Assembly (NCBI GenBank): GCA_002007315.1
Contig: LNZQ01000113.1
Span: 1-7,634 of the forward strand
Direction of reading: 5' to 3'
DNA from: Epulopiscium sp. Nele67-Bin004
Lineage (GTDB): Bacteria > Bacillota_A > Clostridia > Lachnospirales > Cellulosilyticaceae
DNA: 7,634 nucleotides
Positions 1 through 6,277 of this stretch are shown here, piece by piece. Under the pieces are notes generated by a model. The model was not told the origin of the DNA. It was given only the letters and a program-made list of their open reading frames with translations, and did not search any database. A program made the translations under genes and the position numbers. The first letter of the stretch is position 1; each line of letters begins with the position of its first letter.

Positions 1-3
1 ACC

Positions 4-132
4 TCATTCTGTCATCTCCACTCCCTCCACCTCTGATCCTTTCAGCTTTTCCTGCAAACTGCCTTCCTCCACCTCAATGTCCTTCCCGTCCTCCTCCTCA
101 TGTCTCAAAAGCTGAGTTTCTGTCTGATGCTG
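4..132 (-). CDS. Possible 3' terminal coding exon of an animal gene (acidic C-terminus)
   Basis: Read on the minus strand, one frame stays open from about 141 down to a TGA at 6-4. It encodes a Glu-rich tail that begins HQTETQLLRHEEEDGKD and ends VEGVEMTE. Possible splice acceptors (AG after a T/C-containing stretch) lie just upstream on that strand, at 131-130 and 138-137, so the segment could be a last exon of about 42 codons. The plus strand is CT/CCT-rich, and such DNA gives chance Glu-rich frames on the opposite strand, so this may only be a purine-rich stretch. No domain is recognised. Seen: open frame, stop and possible acceptors. Inferred: exon status. Confidence 0.22.
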   Translation of the reverse strand, partial: QHQTETQLLRHEEEDGKDIEVEEGSLQEKLKGSEVEGVEMTE

Positions 133-284
133 ACAGCTAACAAGTAATTACAGGTAATCATCTAAATAGACAGTAATTACTTCAAGGAGGGAGGGGCTGG
201 AGTTTGTCTTTACAATATTGTGAAGAGAAGCCTTGCCCTTGACTTGCTTTTGTTAGTCCTTAACCCAGCAGCAGTACACATACC

Positions 285-303
285 TACACACACACGCACA
301 CAC
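285..303. repeat. (CA)n microsatellite
   Basis: An alternating AC tract with one CG interruption (ACACACACAC then GCACACAC). Dinucleotide CA repeats are very common in vertebrate genomes and rare in bacteria, which supports an animal origin for the left flank. Confidence 0.9.
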
Positions 304-481
304 TCTGTCGCTTTTACAGTTGCAGAGACAGTTTCTTCTCTCGCTTAAATTCATTCACGGAGTATTGGGGTTGCTAAATAATAATAAATAATAGTAACTT
401 AATTTGTATGGTATAAAAAACAACAGGCTATCAAACATTTAGAGATCAAGTTAAAAATACACAGGCAAGAAGAACATAAAA

Positions 482-955
482 TCAGATAAAATCCAATAAA
501 ACTTCAAAAATCACACCATAAAAGCTCTTCAATAAAGGTTTTGAAATGAAAGTGAAATAAAATGAGAGACAGACTCTGCAAAACCTAATATCTTCTGGTA
601 GATTATTTAAAAGTTTTGGGGCCCTGACAGAAAAAGCTCTGTCACTTTTCGTTTTGAGCCTGGACTTTGGAATGCTTAATGTCACATGTTTTAGATCTGG
701 TTAAAAGTTGTGCTGCAGCGTTTTGGACCAAGTATAGACGGTGAAGTGATTTTTGGCTAAGACAAGTACACAGTGAGTTACCATAATCTATGCATGAATG
801 AATAAAAGCATGAACAAGTTTCTCAAGATCTGTTGTGGAAACAAAAGATCTGCCCTTTGCAATGTTTCTCAAACAATCAAAATATGATGGGCAAATCTTT
901 TAATATGGGTTTCAAAGCATAGTTTCTGATTAGGTGTTAGTATTTTTTCTCTTTT
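482..955 (-). mobile_element. Decayed non-LTR retrotransposon (L2/CR1-like LINE), C-terminal reverse-transcriptase remnant
   Basis: The minus strand encodes pieces of a fish-type LINE ORF2 C-terminus, in order. A frame-disrupted piece lies at about 955-880 (LCFETHIKRFAHH). It is followed at 872-642 by RNIAKGRSF, then LEKLVHAFIHSCIDYGNSL and LVQNAAAQLLTR. At 685-482 comes IPKSRLKTKSDRAF, then APKLLNNLPEDIR. In intact L2/CR1-like elements the block LxRLQxVQNAAARLLT and the block PxSRLKTxGDRAF are separated by roughly 80-100 residues; here they nearly abut, so an internal deletion removed that section. Frameshifts and stops show the copy is dead. The AT-rich plus-strand segment at 361-480 would be its 3' tail and resembles degenerate fish repeat ends, but I cannot set its limit. 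The exact clade (L2, CR1, Rex1) needs a repeat library. Confidence 0.8.
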
Positions 956-1262
956 TGAGGGTAGCCCTATTATGGTGATGTTGGATTTTGTATGATTTAG
1001 TTATAGAAAATTGTGCGACATCCAATATTTTATTTCAGTGATGTAATTTAGAGGAGACTTTTAATCCACACTTTTCTCTTCCATTGAGTCTAATAGGATT
1101 ATTGATAGTAGCATCTTTGTTTTTCCCTTTTTTTTTCTCCTTCAACTGTTCAGGAAATTAACTCACACAGCACATGCTGCGACGGTGTATCACCCTTTTT
1201 GTAATATTTTAAAGACTTATGGCATATTAATCAATACTTACCAGAATTCCAAAATATGTAAT
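956..1262. other. Non-coding animal DNA, no feature recognised
   Basis: AT-rich stretch with a short T-run near 1126-1137. The LINE reverse-transcriptase frame may continue weakly into its start, but I see no convincing coding frame, RNA gene or repeat unit. Confidence 0.5.
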
Positions 1263-1345
1263 AAACTTCATTTATATAGCACCTTTCATAACATAAACAA
1301 ACAGTAAAACAATAAACAAAATTTAGTGAAAAATAATAATAATTA
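1263..1345. repeat. Possible LINE/SINE 3'-end-like repeat fragment
   Basis: The motif CATTTATATAGCACCTTTCATA, split here as CATTTATATAGC then ACCTTTCATA, followed by AACA/AATAAACA-rich sequence, resembles the 'ttatatagcacctttca' segment that recurs in fish interspersed repeats. This is recognition from general familiarity; the ends are not defined and no target duplication was found. Confidence 0.35.
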
Positions 1346-2000
1346 AAAAAAATACTTACAAATGTTGCACAATTAGTGAAAATTTTTTTCTCAGCCTTCA
1401 GCATGCAGAACACTGTCCACATGCTTGTGACATGGAGACTGAACTCCAAAAGCACCTATGTGCCTTCTACATGACACACAGTTCATTTTTGTTTCTGCTC
1501 TGGTGGTTGCTATCAATTTATTCCTGCGACTCAGCCACCATTTAGCATTAACCCAGCTGGGGCAACAAAACGGAGCACAATCGATGTTGGATCAATGCAG
1601 AAGGCGAATCAATCATAGGGTTTTCTTCTCCAAATATTTAATTAAACATGGTGGCAAATAACTTCAGGATTTATTGTTTGATGCTAAGAGCATTAGTGAT
1701 TTTCCTTTTCCGCCTTCCCACACGGGGCCTGAATGCTTTGCCGGTCAGGAGGCTTAAAGGGACCAGGGGAATAGCGTGCAGACACTTTTCCAATATATAA
1801 TCATGTGTATATATACATGAATATATACTCTCTTGCCTGTGTTCCTAATCCACTGCTGCTCTGGGGCGCTCATTTCATTAGACATGGGCAGGCAAGGCTG
1901 ACAGGCTACGAGGCCTCTTTAATATATGTTCTAATGGCTACCAAATCCCACAAAATGATACCGATGAGCGATGTACATACTGTTTAGGCCTGCTAATGTG
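1346..2000. other. Non-coding animal DNA, part possibly a conserved regulatory element
   Basis: No credible coding frame. The segment from about 1500 to 1700 and the one from about 1860 to 2000 have the complex, non-repetitive, homeodomain-site-rich texture often seen in vertebrate conserved non-coding elements. Visible motifs include ATCAATCA at 1608-1615 (reverse complement TGATTGAT, the PBX/HOX-type site), the palindrome TTAATTAA at 1638-1645, and an E-box-like CAGCTGG near 1554. The 12-bp palindrome TGTATATATACA lies at 1806-1817. Short motifs of this kind arise by chance, so regulatory function is only a suggestion. Confidence 0.25.
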
Positions 2001-2040
2001 AGAAGTTGGTAAGGATTTGAGAGGGCTGACACCCTATCAG
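1985..2040. other. Left animal/bacterial boundary zone, with a possible bacterial ORF tail
   Basis: The change from animal to bacterial sequence falls here: a bacterial terminator starts at 2041, whereas sequence before about 2000 looks vertebrate. One plus-strand frame reads EVGKDLRGLTPYQ before running into the terminator. 'LxGLTPxQ' resembles the extreme C-terminus of IS3/IS150-type transposases (usual form YNxxRxxxxLxGxTPxxYR), but about ten residues are too few to claim it. No GATC or other restriction site is evident at this edge, and the exact breakpoint cannot be set from sequence alone. Confidence 0.4.
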
Positions 2041-2070
2041 AAAAGCTCCAGGAATGGAGCTTTTTATTTT
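2041..2070 (+). terminator. Intrinsic (Rho-independent) terminator
   Basis: A perfect 10-bp stem, AAAAGCTCCA (2041-2050) paired with TGGAGCTTTT (2055-2064), closes a GGAA loop of the GNRA type and runs into TTTTTATTTTAT. The A-rich 5' arm and U-rich 3' side mean it could act in either direction. It marks the end of a bacterial transcription unit whose gene lies upstream and is almost wholly missing, which shows that bacterial sequence already begins before 2041. Confidence 0.85.
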
Positions 2071-2090
2071 ATCTAACTATATCAGACAAT

Positions 2091-2142
2091 CACACAACAA
2101 AGAAAACACGTTTTTAACACATTTACGGCGGGTTGTTGTGTG
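2091..2142. repeat. Perfect 10-bp inverted repeat around a 32-nt spacer
   Basis: CACACAACAA (2091-2100) is the exact reverse complement of TTGTTGTGTG (2133-2142). The right arm coincides with the first codons of the long open frame that follows. It could be an operator, a hairpin in the leader of that gene, or the trace of a mobile-element end or rearrangement. No T-run follows, so it is not a terminator. Confidence 0.6.
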
Positions 2143-4112
2143 CGGTATGGGCTAGAAGTGCAGATGAGGTATTTAAATCGGAATTGTACTTATTTAACTT
2201 TATAGATGAAATATTTGAGAAATATATTCATTTATATTTCAGCGATAAGAATAAGTTTAAGTATGGTAATGACGAGCTTAAAAGGATTGTTGATTGCATA
2301 AGCAGCGCAAAAGAGTTTTTTAAAAATCATAAAACTAAGAAGTTCTATACAGATACGTATTGTTTATTGTCAGCTGTAACCCAGTACAAGGGGGAAAATT
2401 ATTCAAATTTATGGTACATCTCTATGGAGATTTCTATTTTGAATGAACAGTATTTTAATAAAACAATGGGATTTATTGCTTATCTTATATTTAAAGAAAT
2501 TTCTTGGTTAGATTTGAGATATATATTTGATATAAGCCCTATTGGAAAAGCTATGCCTAATTCACCTGAAGAATTTAAACAAATGATTAATATTGTTAAA
2601 CCAATTGAAGAAACTTTGTATAAACTAAATATTGCTTATGCTCAAAACCGGCAAAACAAAAAATTGGAAACAATCTGTAAAATAGTTTATAAATTTCAAA
2701 ATAATGTGCTTGATAAATTAGCTGATGATAACAATCCAATTTATCATGAATTTGATAAAAAGAATAAACAAGCCAAGCGTCAGCAGCAGATTCTTATAGA
2801 GAATAAAAAGAGACTGTTACAGACTTTGTATTTTTACACATATTGGGATAAAATATCCTCAACACCTACATTACACAGTAATGATGATATTGAAGAAATA
2901 ATAAATAAGAAGCAAATTCTATCTTTATTCAAAGATTTTAATATCGATGATACATCCGCCATTATCAAAGATATTTGCCGGCAGAAAAAATTTAGTTGGG
3001 TGTTGGATATTGAATTTGACAAAATCTATAATTTTGAATATGCTTTCAAAGCACTATATTATGTCTCAAGAGATATAAATCAAAACGCTTCCAGTTTGAC
3101 CAGTTTGCATAATCTATTATGGGATGAATGCAATCTGAAGAGCAATATAGATAAATTAAAAAATGAGGAAGGATTTTTAATTGGTATAGGAATGAAAGAT
3201 TTTACAAACTTTAACTTTATGTTTGATGTCGTATTAAATGATACTTTAGGTTATACTAAAAAATATAATCTTCCGCAGATTCCCAGTATAATGACTAAAA
3301 AATTTGATAACACCGCTTTGATGGAGAAAAAAATATTATTTTGTGAACAGAGTGATTATGTCAGTGAAGCAAAACACAAGTCAAAGTTAAATGACTATAC
3401 AAATGAAAATCTTATTAATCTTTTTTCAACGAAAGACTCTATACACATTAAAAAAATACGTATTTTAGAACAGCATAGCACTTACTTTTTTGACCAATTT
3501 CTGCAAAAAGAGAATTTAATACACTTGATAAAGTTATTATATTATATTTCACGCCCCATTTTAATAAAAAATGTTGTAGAAAATATACCGATTGCTATTG
3601 CTCATAATTTATACGCTCCATTGATTGGAACACTAGTATCAAATAATTTTAATACAGGTGAGGATTCAAAAATCATAGAGGGAATAGAGCAAGAATATAC
3701 AAAACTATCGAAAGATTTGAACGAAATTACAAATAATTGTGGGGATAGAATAAAAATGGAAGCTAAAGAATACTCTGAAGAATTTGATATTGATTGCATT
3801 AATTATAAGTCAAATCAACAGCAGCTAAAATGGATTAACGAGAAATCTGCACCTATGTATAGGGAGATATTTGAAAGAGTTGATGCTTTTGTAAAATATT
3901 TGAAAGAAACGAAGGGCAGTGATTTAGAATATTTTGATATAACAGAAAATAAAAATATGACATTAGTGATAAGGTCGTTGCTGTCTTTAATATTTGCTAA
4001 TGATATAATGTATGAAAAAATTTCTAGTAAATATAACTTAGAAATTGGGTTGTATTTACAATATCTTATTTATAATTATTGTTCTGAAATGTTGTATACT
4101 GTTGTTGTGTAA
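2133..4112 (+). CDS. Large protein of unknown function (659 codons), probably lacking its true 5' end
   Basis: An uninterrupted AT-rich frame ends at TAA 4110-4112. I do not recognise the family. The predicted protein is rich in Lys, Asn, Ile, Tyr and Phe, appears soluble and largely helical, and has no signal peptide or obvious membrane helix. A charged Lys/Gln-rich stretch (HEFDKKNKQAKRQQQ, around residues 205-222) may form a coiled coil, and there are aromatic helical blocks such as ALYYVSRD and LLYYISRP. No nuclease, ATPase, methylase or helicase motif is evident.

The start is doubtful. The frame opens after a TAA at 2115-2117; the first permissible codon is TTG 2133 inside an inverted repeat, with no Shine-Dalgarno site, and the first in-frame ATG lies about 97 codons in (ISMEISILN). 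The 5' end may have been lost at a breakpoint. Frame 2133 reads on past its stop into coding-like sequence. A role as accessory or defence cargo near the type I system is only inference. Confidence 0.7.
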   Translation: MLCAVWARSADEVFKSELYLFNFIDEIFEKYIHLYFSDKNKFKYGNDELKRIVDCISSAKEFFKNHKTKKFYTDTYCLLSAVTQYKGENYSNLWYISMEISILNEQYFNKTMGFIAYLIFKEISWLDLRYIFDISPIGKAMPNSPEEFKQMINIVKPIEETLYKLNIAYAQNRQNKKLETICKIVYKFQNNVLDKLADDNNPIYHEFDKKNKQAKRQQQILIENKKRLLQTLYFYTYWDKISSTPTLHSNDDIEEIINKKQILSLFKDFNIDDTSAIIKDICRQKKFSWVLDIEFDKIYNFEYAFKALYYVSRDINQNASSLTSLHNLLWDECNLKSNIDKLKNEEGFLIGIGMKDFTNFNFMFDVVLNDTLGYTKKYNLPQIPSIMTKKFDNTALMEKKILFCEQSDYVSEAKHKSKLNDYTNENLINLFSTKDSIHIKKIRILEQHSTYFFDQFLQKENLIHLIKLLYYISRPILIKNVVENIPIAIAHNLYAPLIGTLVSNNFNTGEDSKIIEGIEQEYTKLSKDLNEITNNCGDRIKMEAKEYSEEFDIDCINYKSNQQQLKWINEKSAPMYREIFERVDAFVKYLKETKGSDLEYFDITENKNMTLVIRSLLSLIFANDIMYEKISSKYNLEIGLYLQYLIYNYCSEMLYTVVV

Positions 4113-4391
4113 GAGGTAGGGGGAAATAAGCTATTAGGGGATAAACAGCTTGTTATGTACCCGTCTACAGGAGTTTTATATGAGGATTATAATATGAATT
4201 TTGGAATAGCTCAAATAAGAAAAATTTGAGATTTCTAAGAATGTGGCTCTAGTGAAATCATTAAGTGGTGTATGGATGGAGCAGATGAATTTATAGTATG
4301 GTAAAATACTTACAAATACTATTCACATGATGAATGGTCTGTCGAATTTGTCGTACGTCGTTTAGTTTGTTATAAAAATCGATTTTCCTAA
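4113..4391 (+). pseudogene. Coding-like remnant in the same frame as the preceding gene, with internal stops
   Basis: Directly after the stop of the 659-codon frame, the same frame reads VGGNKLLGDKQLVMYPSTG, then VLYEDYNMNFGIAQIRKI. It meets TGA at 4227 and TAA at 4236, continues ECGSSEIIKWCMDGADEF, meets TAA at 4302, then reads YYSHDEWSVEFVVRR to TAA at 4389. The composition looks like protein rather than random AT-rich DNA. A purine-rich GAGGTAGGGGG at 4113-4123 could have been the ribosome site of a separate gene. The likeliest reading is a decayed small gene; no family recognised. If the stops are sequencing errors, it may be intact or part of the upstream gene. Confidence 0.4.
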
Positions 4392-4419
4392 TCCCATAGG
4401 GGTGCTAGCTAATATATAG

Positions 4420-4797
4420 TCATTTTTCAATAGTGCAGAAAAAAGCGACATTGATTTTACAATGGATAACAGCGAGCATGTATTTTTAATTTTAGACTAC
4501 GATAATATTGAAAAATTAATAGAAGAAAAGCTGGATTATGCCAGAAAAAGGGTAGTTGATTATAATAGCAGAATTATAAAGGGTATAGAGCTGGATTATA
4601 GGGATATATCGGCTTGTATACCAAATGAAAAACACGAAAATATGTTTATGCGTGGTGATTTGGGTGAACAAAGCTATATGATGATAAGTGACAATTCAAA
4701 AGGCGTGTATACGCATAATATCGAGCTGCATATAGTTATGTATTATGAATCTTGTAGAGACAGTGAAGGGAGGGAGCGGACTGGATATGTATTGTGA
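4420..4797 (+). CDS. Hypothetical ORF, probably a fragment of a broken gene
   Basis: The frame is open from just after a TAG at 4417-4419 and contains ATG at 4462, giving 111 codons from that ATG. No Shine-Dalgarno site precedes it, and the residues before it (FFNSAEKSDIDFT) look equally coding, so the ATG may be internal. The protein has an acidic/amphipathic start (MDNSEHVFLILDYDNIEKLI) and a stretch MFMRGDLGEQSYMMISD; no domain recognised. Its stop TGA (4795-4797) overlaps the GTG that opens the next frame. It could be a genuine small gene in a coupled set or the front of one gene split by frameshifts; I favour the latter. Confidence 0.45.
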   Translation, partial: SFFNSAEKSDIDFTMDNSEHVFLILDYDNIEKLIEEKLDYARKRVVDYNSRIIKGIELDYRDISACIPNEKHENMFMRGDLGEQSYMMISDNSKGVYTHNIELHIVMYYESCRDSEGRERTGYVL

Positions 4798-5045
4798 CAA
4801 ACTGCAAAAAAGTACAAAGACAAAAAATAGTGCATGAGCAAATAATAATAGCATTAAGCAGAGCTGTTGATACTTTGATTATACATATAGAAAACCCCGA
4901 CCACCCTTTATATAATGAAATCAAAAATTCAATAAAGATAAATATAAAAGGGACAGAAAAATTATTGGAAAATGATTTTGAAATTACAGCTATATGCTTG
5001 AATATTATCTTTGCAACATGCAAGATGAATAATATAAAAATATGA
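4794..5045 (+). CDS. Hypothetical ORF (83 codons), helical, overlapping both neighbours
   Basis: It opens with GTG at 4794, overlapping the preceding stop, and ends with a TGA at 5043-5045 that overlaps the next ATG (ATGA). The product is helical and unrecognised: VHEQIIIALSRAVDTLII, then KGTEKLLENDFEITAICLN. A strong purine run, AAGGGAGGG, lies at 4766-4774, about 20 nt before the GTG and 13 nt before an out-of-frame ATG at 4787 that opens only a 16-codon frame. The spacing is poor for either start. Overlaps of 4 nt are typical of coupled operons but also result from frameshifts inside one gene. Confidence 0.4.
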   Translation: MTNCKKVQRQKIVHEQIIIALSRAVDTLIIHIENPDHPLYNEIKNSIKINIKGTEKLLENDFEITAICLNIIFATCKMNNIKI

Positions 5046-5236
5046 GGTCTATCAAAAATGATGAAGAGAGTGAGTTGTATAAAGACTCATTAAGATACAT
5101 GTTGAGCGAGCTGGAAAAAGAATATTCCAAGATAGCCGACAAATATGATTTGTTGTTAGAGATTTCAAGCAGGATGAATCCAAATGATATAAATTATCTG
5201 AATTTTTTAATATATATAGAGACCGGCATTGTATAA
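5042..5236 (+). CDS. Hypothetical ORF (64 codons), probably the 5' part of a frameshifted gene
   Basis: ATG at 5042 overlaps the previous stop. The frame reads MRSIKNDEESELYKDSLRYM, then a heptad-like helical part (LSELEKEYSKIADKYDLLLE) and ends IYIETGIV at TAA 5234-5236. Coding character carries on at once in another frame (LYNQSGNHILAEV), so a one-base indel near 5220-5235 probably split it. No family recognised and no convincing ribosome site. It may be read by coupling if the ORFs are genuine. Confidence 0.4.
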   Translation: MRSIKNDEESELYKDSLRYMLSELEKEYSKIADKYDLLLEISSRMNPNDINYLNFLIYIETGIV

Positions 5237-5546
5237 TCAAAGCGGTAATCATATACTTGCAGAGGTAACCCGTGAAAAATGCGAGTTTTATTTAAAAGAA
5301 ATAAATCGCAAAAATCACTTGTAGGATATTTTTGTATATTATAATTTGTGCAATAATTATTATAATTCCAAATATGAATCATATAAACTATTAAAGAGTT
5401 TCAAAAAATATTATATAGAATACTCGCAAAATCTATTTGAGGATTTACTCCATTACCCTTCTACAGATACTGGTAGGTCTGTACTCCTTTATGGTATTTT
5501 ATATAAGCTTGCTAAAATTGAGTTAGACGCTGATGATAACGCTTAG
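5220..5546 (+). pseudogene. Continuation of the same broken gene, with an amber stop and a replaced C-terminus
   Basis: After the frame change the sequence reads NQSGNHILAEVTREKCEFYL and KEINRKNHL, then TAG at 5322-5324, then in the same frame DIFVYYNLCNNYYNSKYES and SQNLFEDLLHYPSTDTGRS to TAG 5544-5546. ATG/TTG starts after the amber stop lack ribosome sites, so this is one reading frame broken by a nonsense change, not a new gene. The last residues (DADDNA) come from DNA that codes in another frame for the beta-lactamase-like protein from about 5527, so the true C-terminus was lost at that breakpoint. Function unknown. Confidence 0.5.
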
Positions 5547-5979
5547 CGATAACACCGCCACGAATATTTTGATTGATATTTTGGGGATTGGGTTTATCAG
5601 CGATTTCATAAAAAGAAAAGGCTACGAAAACACGAGATTTGAGCGGAAGATGTTTGACGATGAGGGCAGAAAAGCGGGGCTGGATAACTACACAACGGCT
5701 CGCGATGCGTGGATTTCCCTCGATAATCTCTGCAAAAACGACACCGCTCTGTCTATCCTGAAAGCCCAGCTTTGCAACTCCAAAATCCCGCTTTATTTTT
5801 TCAGGAAAGCGGAGGTCGCCCACAAAACCGGCGATATGGTCGAGATAGAGCATGATGTCGCCAGGATTTTTGCGGGCGGTATGCGTGTTGATTTAGCGGT
5901 TTTGGCTAACGGCAACAACAAAGACGCGGTGCTTTTGAACAATCGTCTGGGCGAGTGCGTTTATAATTATTTTGCGTAG
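5527..5979 (+). pseudogene. Class A beta-lactamase-like serine hydrolase, N-terminally truncated
   Basis: The frame reads TLMITLSDNTATNILIDILG. This holds the SDN motif (residues 5-7 from ATG 5533) of class A beta-lactamase-like enzymes. A fold-typical region RKMFDDEGRKAGLDNYTTA (residues 39-57) stands where the omega-loop segment belongs, and KTG lies at 98-100 (VAHKTGDM). The end, LNNRLGECVYNYFA, matches the usual C-terminal helix. The family has about 260-300 residues; here the half with the nucleophile SxxK motif is missing, so the product cannot be catalytic. No clear ExxLN motif is seen, so even the intact parent may have been a 'beta-lactamase-related' hydrolase rather than a resistance enzyme. 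A TAG directly precedes the homologous part (5524-5526), and GC content rises here compared with the AT-rich DNA upstream, marking a breakpoint. Confidence 0.85.
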
Positions 5980-6154
5980 GATTCCAAAATAACAACGATA
6001 AATTATCATTTTACGATAACAATAACACCAAGAACAGCGCTTTTAAACACCCTGCAGCTCTTTTCGATTGCCCTGCTCCGTATATCACTCATAAATATAT
6101 ATCAAAACCGCTTAAAGGGCTTTAAAAGCGGGTAAAAATTTTTGAGCGGATTGG
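5980..6154. other. Intergenic region between the bla-like gene and the hsdM promoters
   Basis: No coding frame. It holds short GATAA/TTATC inverted motifs around 5999-6019 and a weak terminator-like hairpin near its end. Nothing else recognised. Confidence 0.5.
6108..6143 (+). terminator. Probable weak intrinsic terminator after the bla-like gene
   Basis: CCGCTTAAAG (6108-6117) pairs with CTTTAAAAGCGG (6120-6131), leaving an AA bulge and a very tight GG loop that would open to about four bases. It is followed by GTAAAAATTTTT. The stem is reasonable, but the U-run starts late, so termination may be weak. It separates the bla-like gene from the hsdM promoter. Confidence 0.5.
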
Positions 6155-6183
6155 TTGACAAAAAGGAAAATTCGCAGTATACT
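6155..6183 (+). promoter_or_regulatory. Sigma-70/SigA promoter P1 for hsdM
   Basis: TTGACA (6155-6160), exactly 17 nt of spacer, then TATACT (6178-6183). The -35 is perfect and the -10 has one mismatch to TATAAT. Transcription would start near 6190, leaving a leader of about 88 nt before hsdM. Confidence 0.8.
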
Positions 6184-6206
6184 TAATTAACAACAAATAT
6201 GACATA

Positions 6207-6219
6207 AACCGATACGGTT
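6207..6219. promoter_or_regulatory. Short palindrome, possible operator overlapping promoter P2
   Basis: AACCG-ATA-CGGTT, a perfect 5-bp inverted repeat with a 3-nt centre. It overlaps the first bases of the P2 -35 box and lies within the P1 transcript, so a bound repressor could block both promoters. No regulator gene is visible in the window. Confidence 0.4.
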
Positions 6220-6246
6220 GACTTTTAATCAAAAAAATATTACAAT
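6218..6246 (+). promoter_or_regulatory. Sigma-70/SigA promoter P2 for hsdM
   Basis: TTGACT (6218-6223), exactly 17 nt, then TACAAT (6241-6246), one mismatch in each box. Transcription would begin about 6253, giving a leader of roughly 25 nt. With P1 it forms a tandem pair. Confidence 0.7.
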
Positions 6247-6266
6247 AATTTTTATATAATAGTTAT

Positions 6267-6271
6267 GAGGG
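6267..6271 (+). promoter_or_regulatory. Shine-Dalgarno site of hsdM
   Basis: GAGGG ends 6-7 nt before ATG 6278, the normal spacing. It fixes the hsdM start. Confidence 0.85.
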
Positions 6272-6277
6272 ATAAAT

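Noticed and set aside
285..303. CRISPR-like or phage-type repeat array
   Set aside because: It is a simple dinucleotide tract. No direct repeats with spacers of regular length were seen anywhere in the window.
1231..1455. 74-codon minus-strand open frame rich in Phe/Tyr
   Set aside because: AT-rich, repeat-bearing animal DNA with no motif, splice signal or start context; looks like chance.
1458..1987. Plus-strand open frames of 60-67 codons
   Set aside because: No family, no promoter or splice evidence, and low-complexity MYIYMN-type start; treated as non-coding.
4113..4391. TGA-as-tryptophan genetic code in the source bacterium
   Set aside because: TAA stops interrupt the same frame, and HsdM and the large ORF encode Trp with TGG, so code change does not explain the breaks.
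5512..5853. 113-codon frame opposite the bla-like gene
   Set aside because: It is the antisense shadow of a clearly recognised coding frame.
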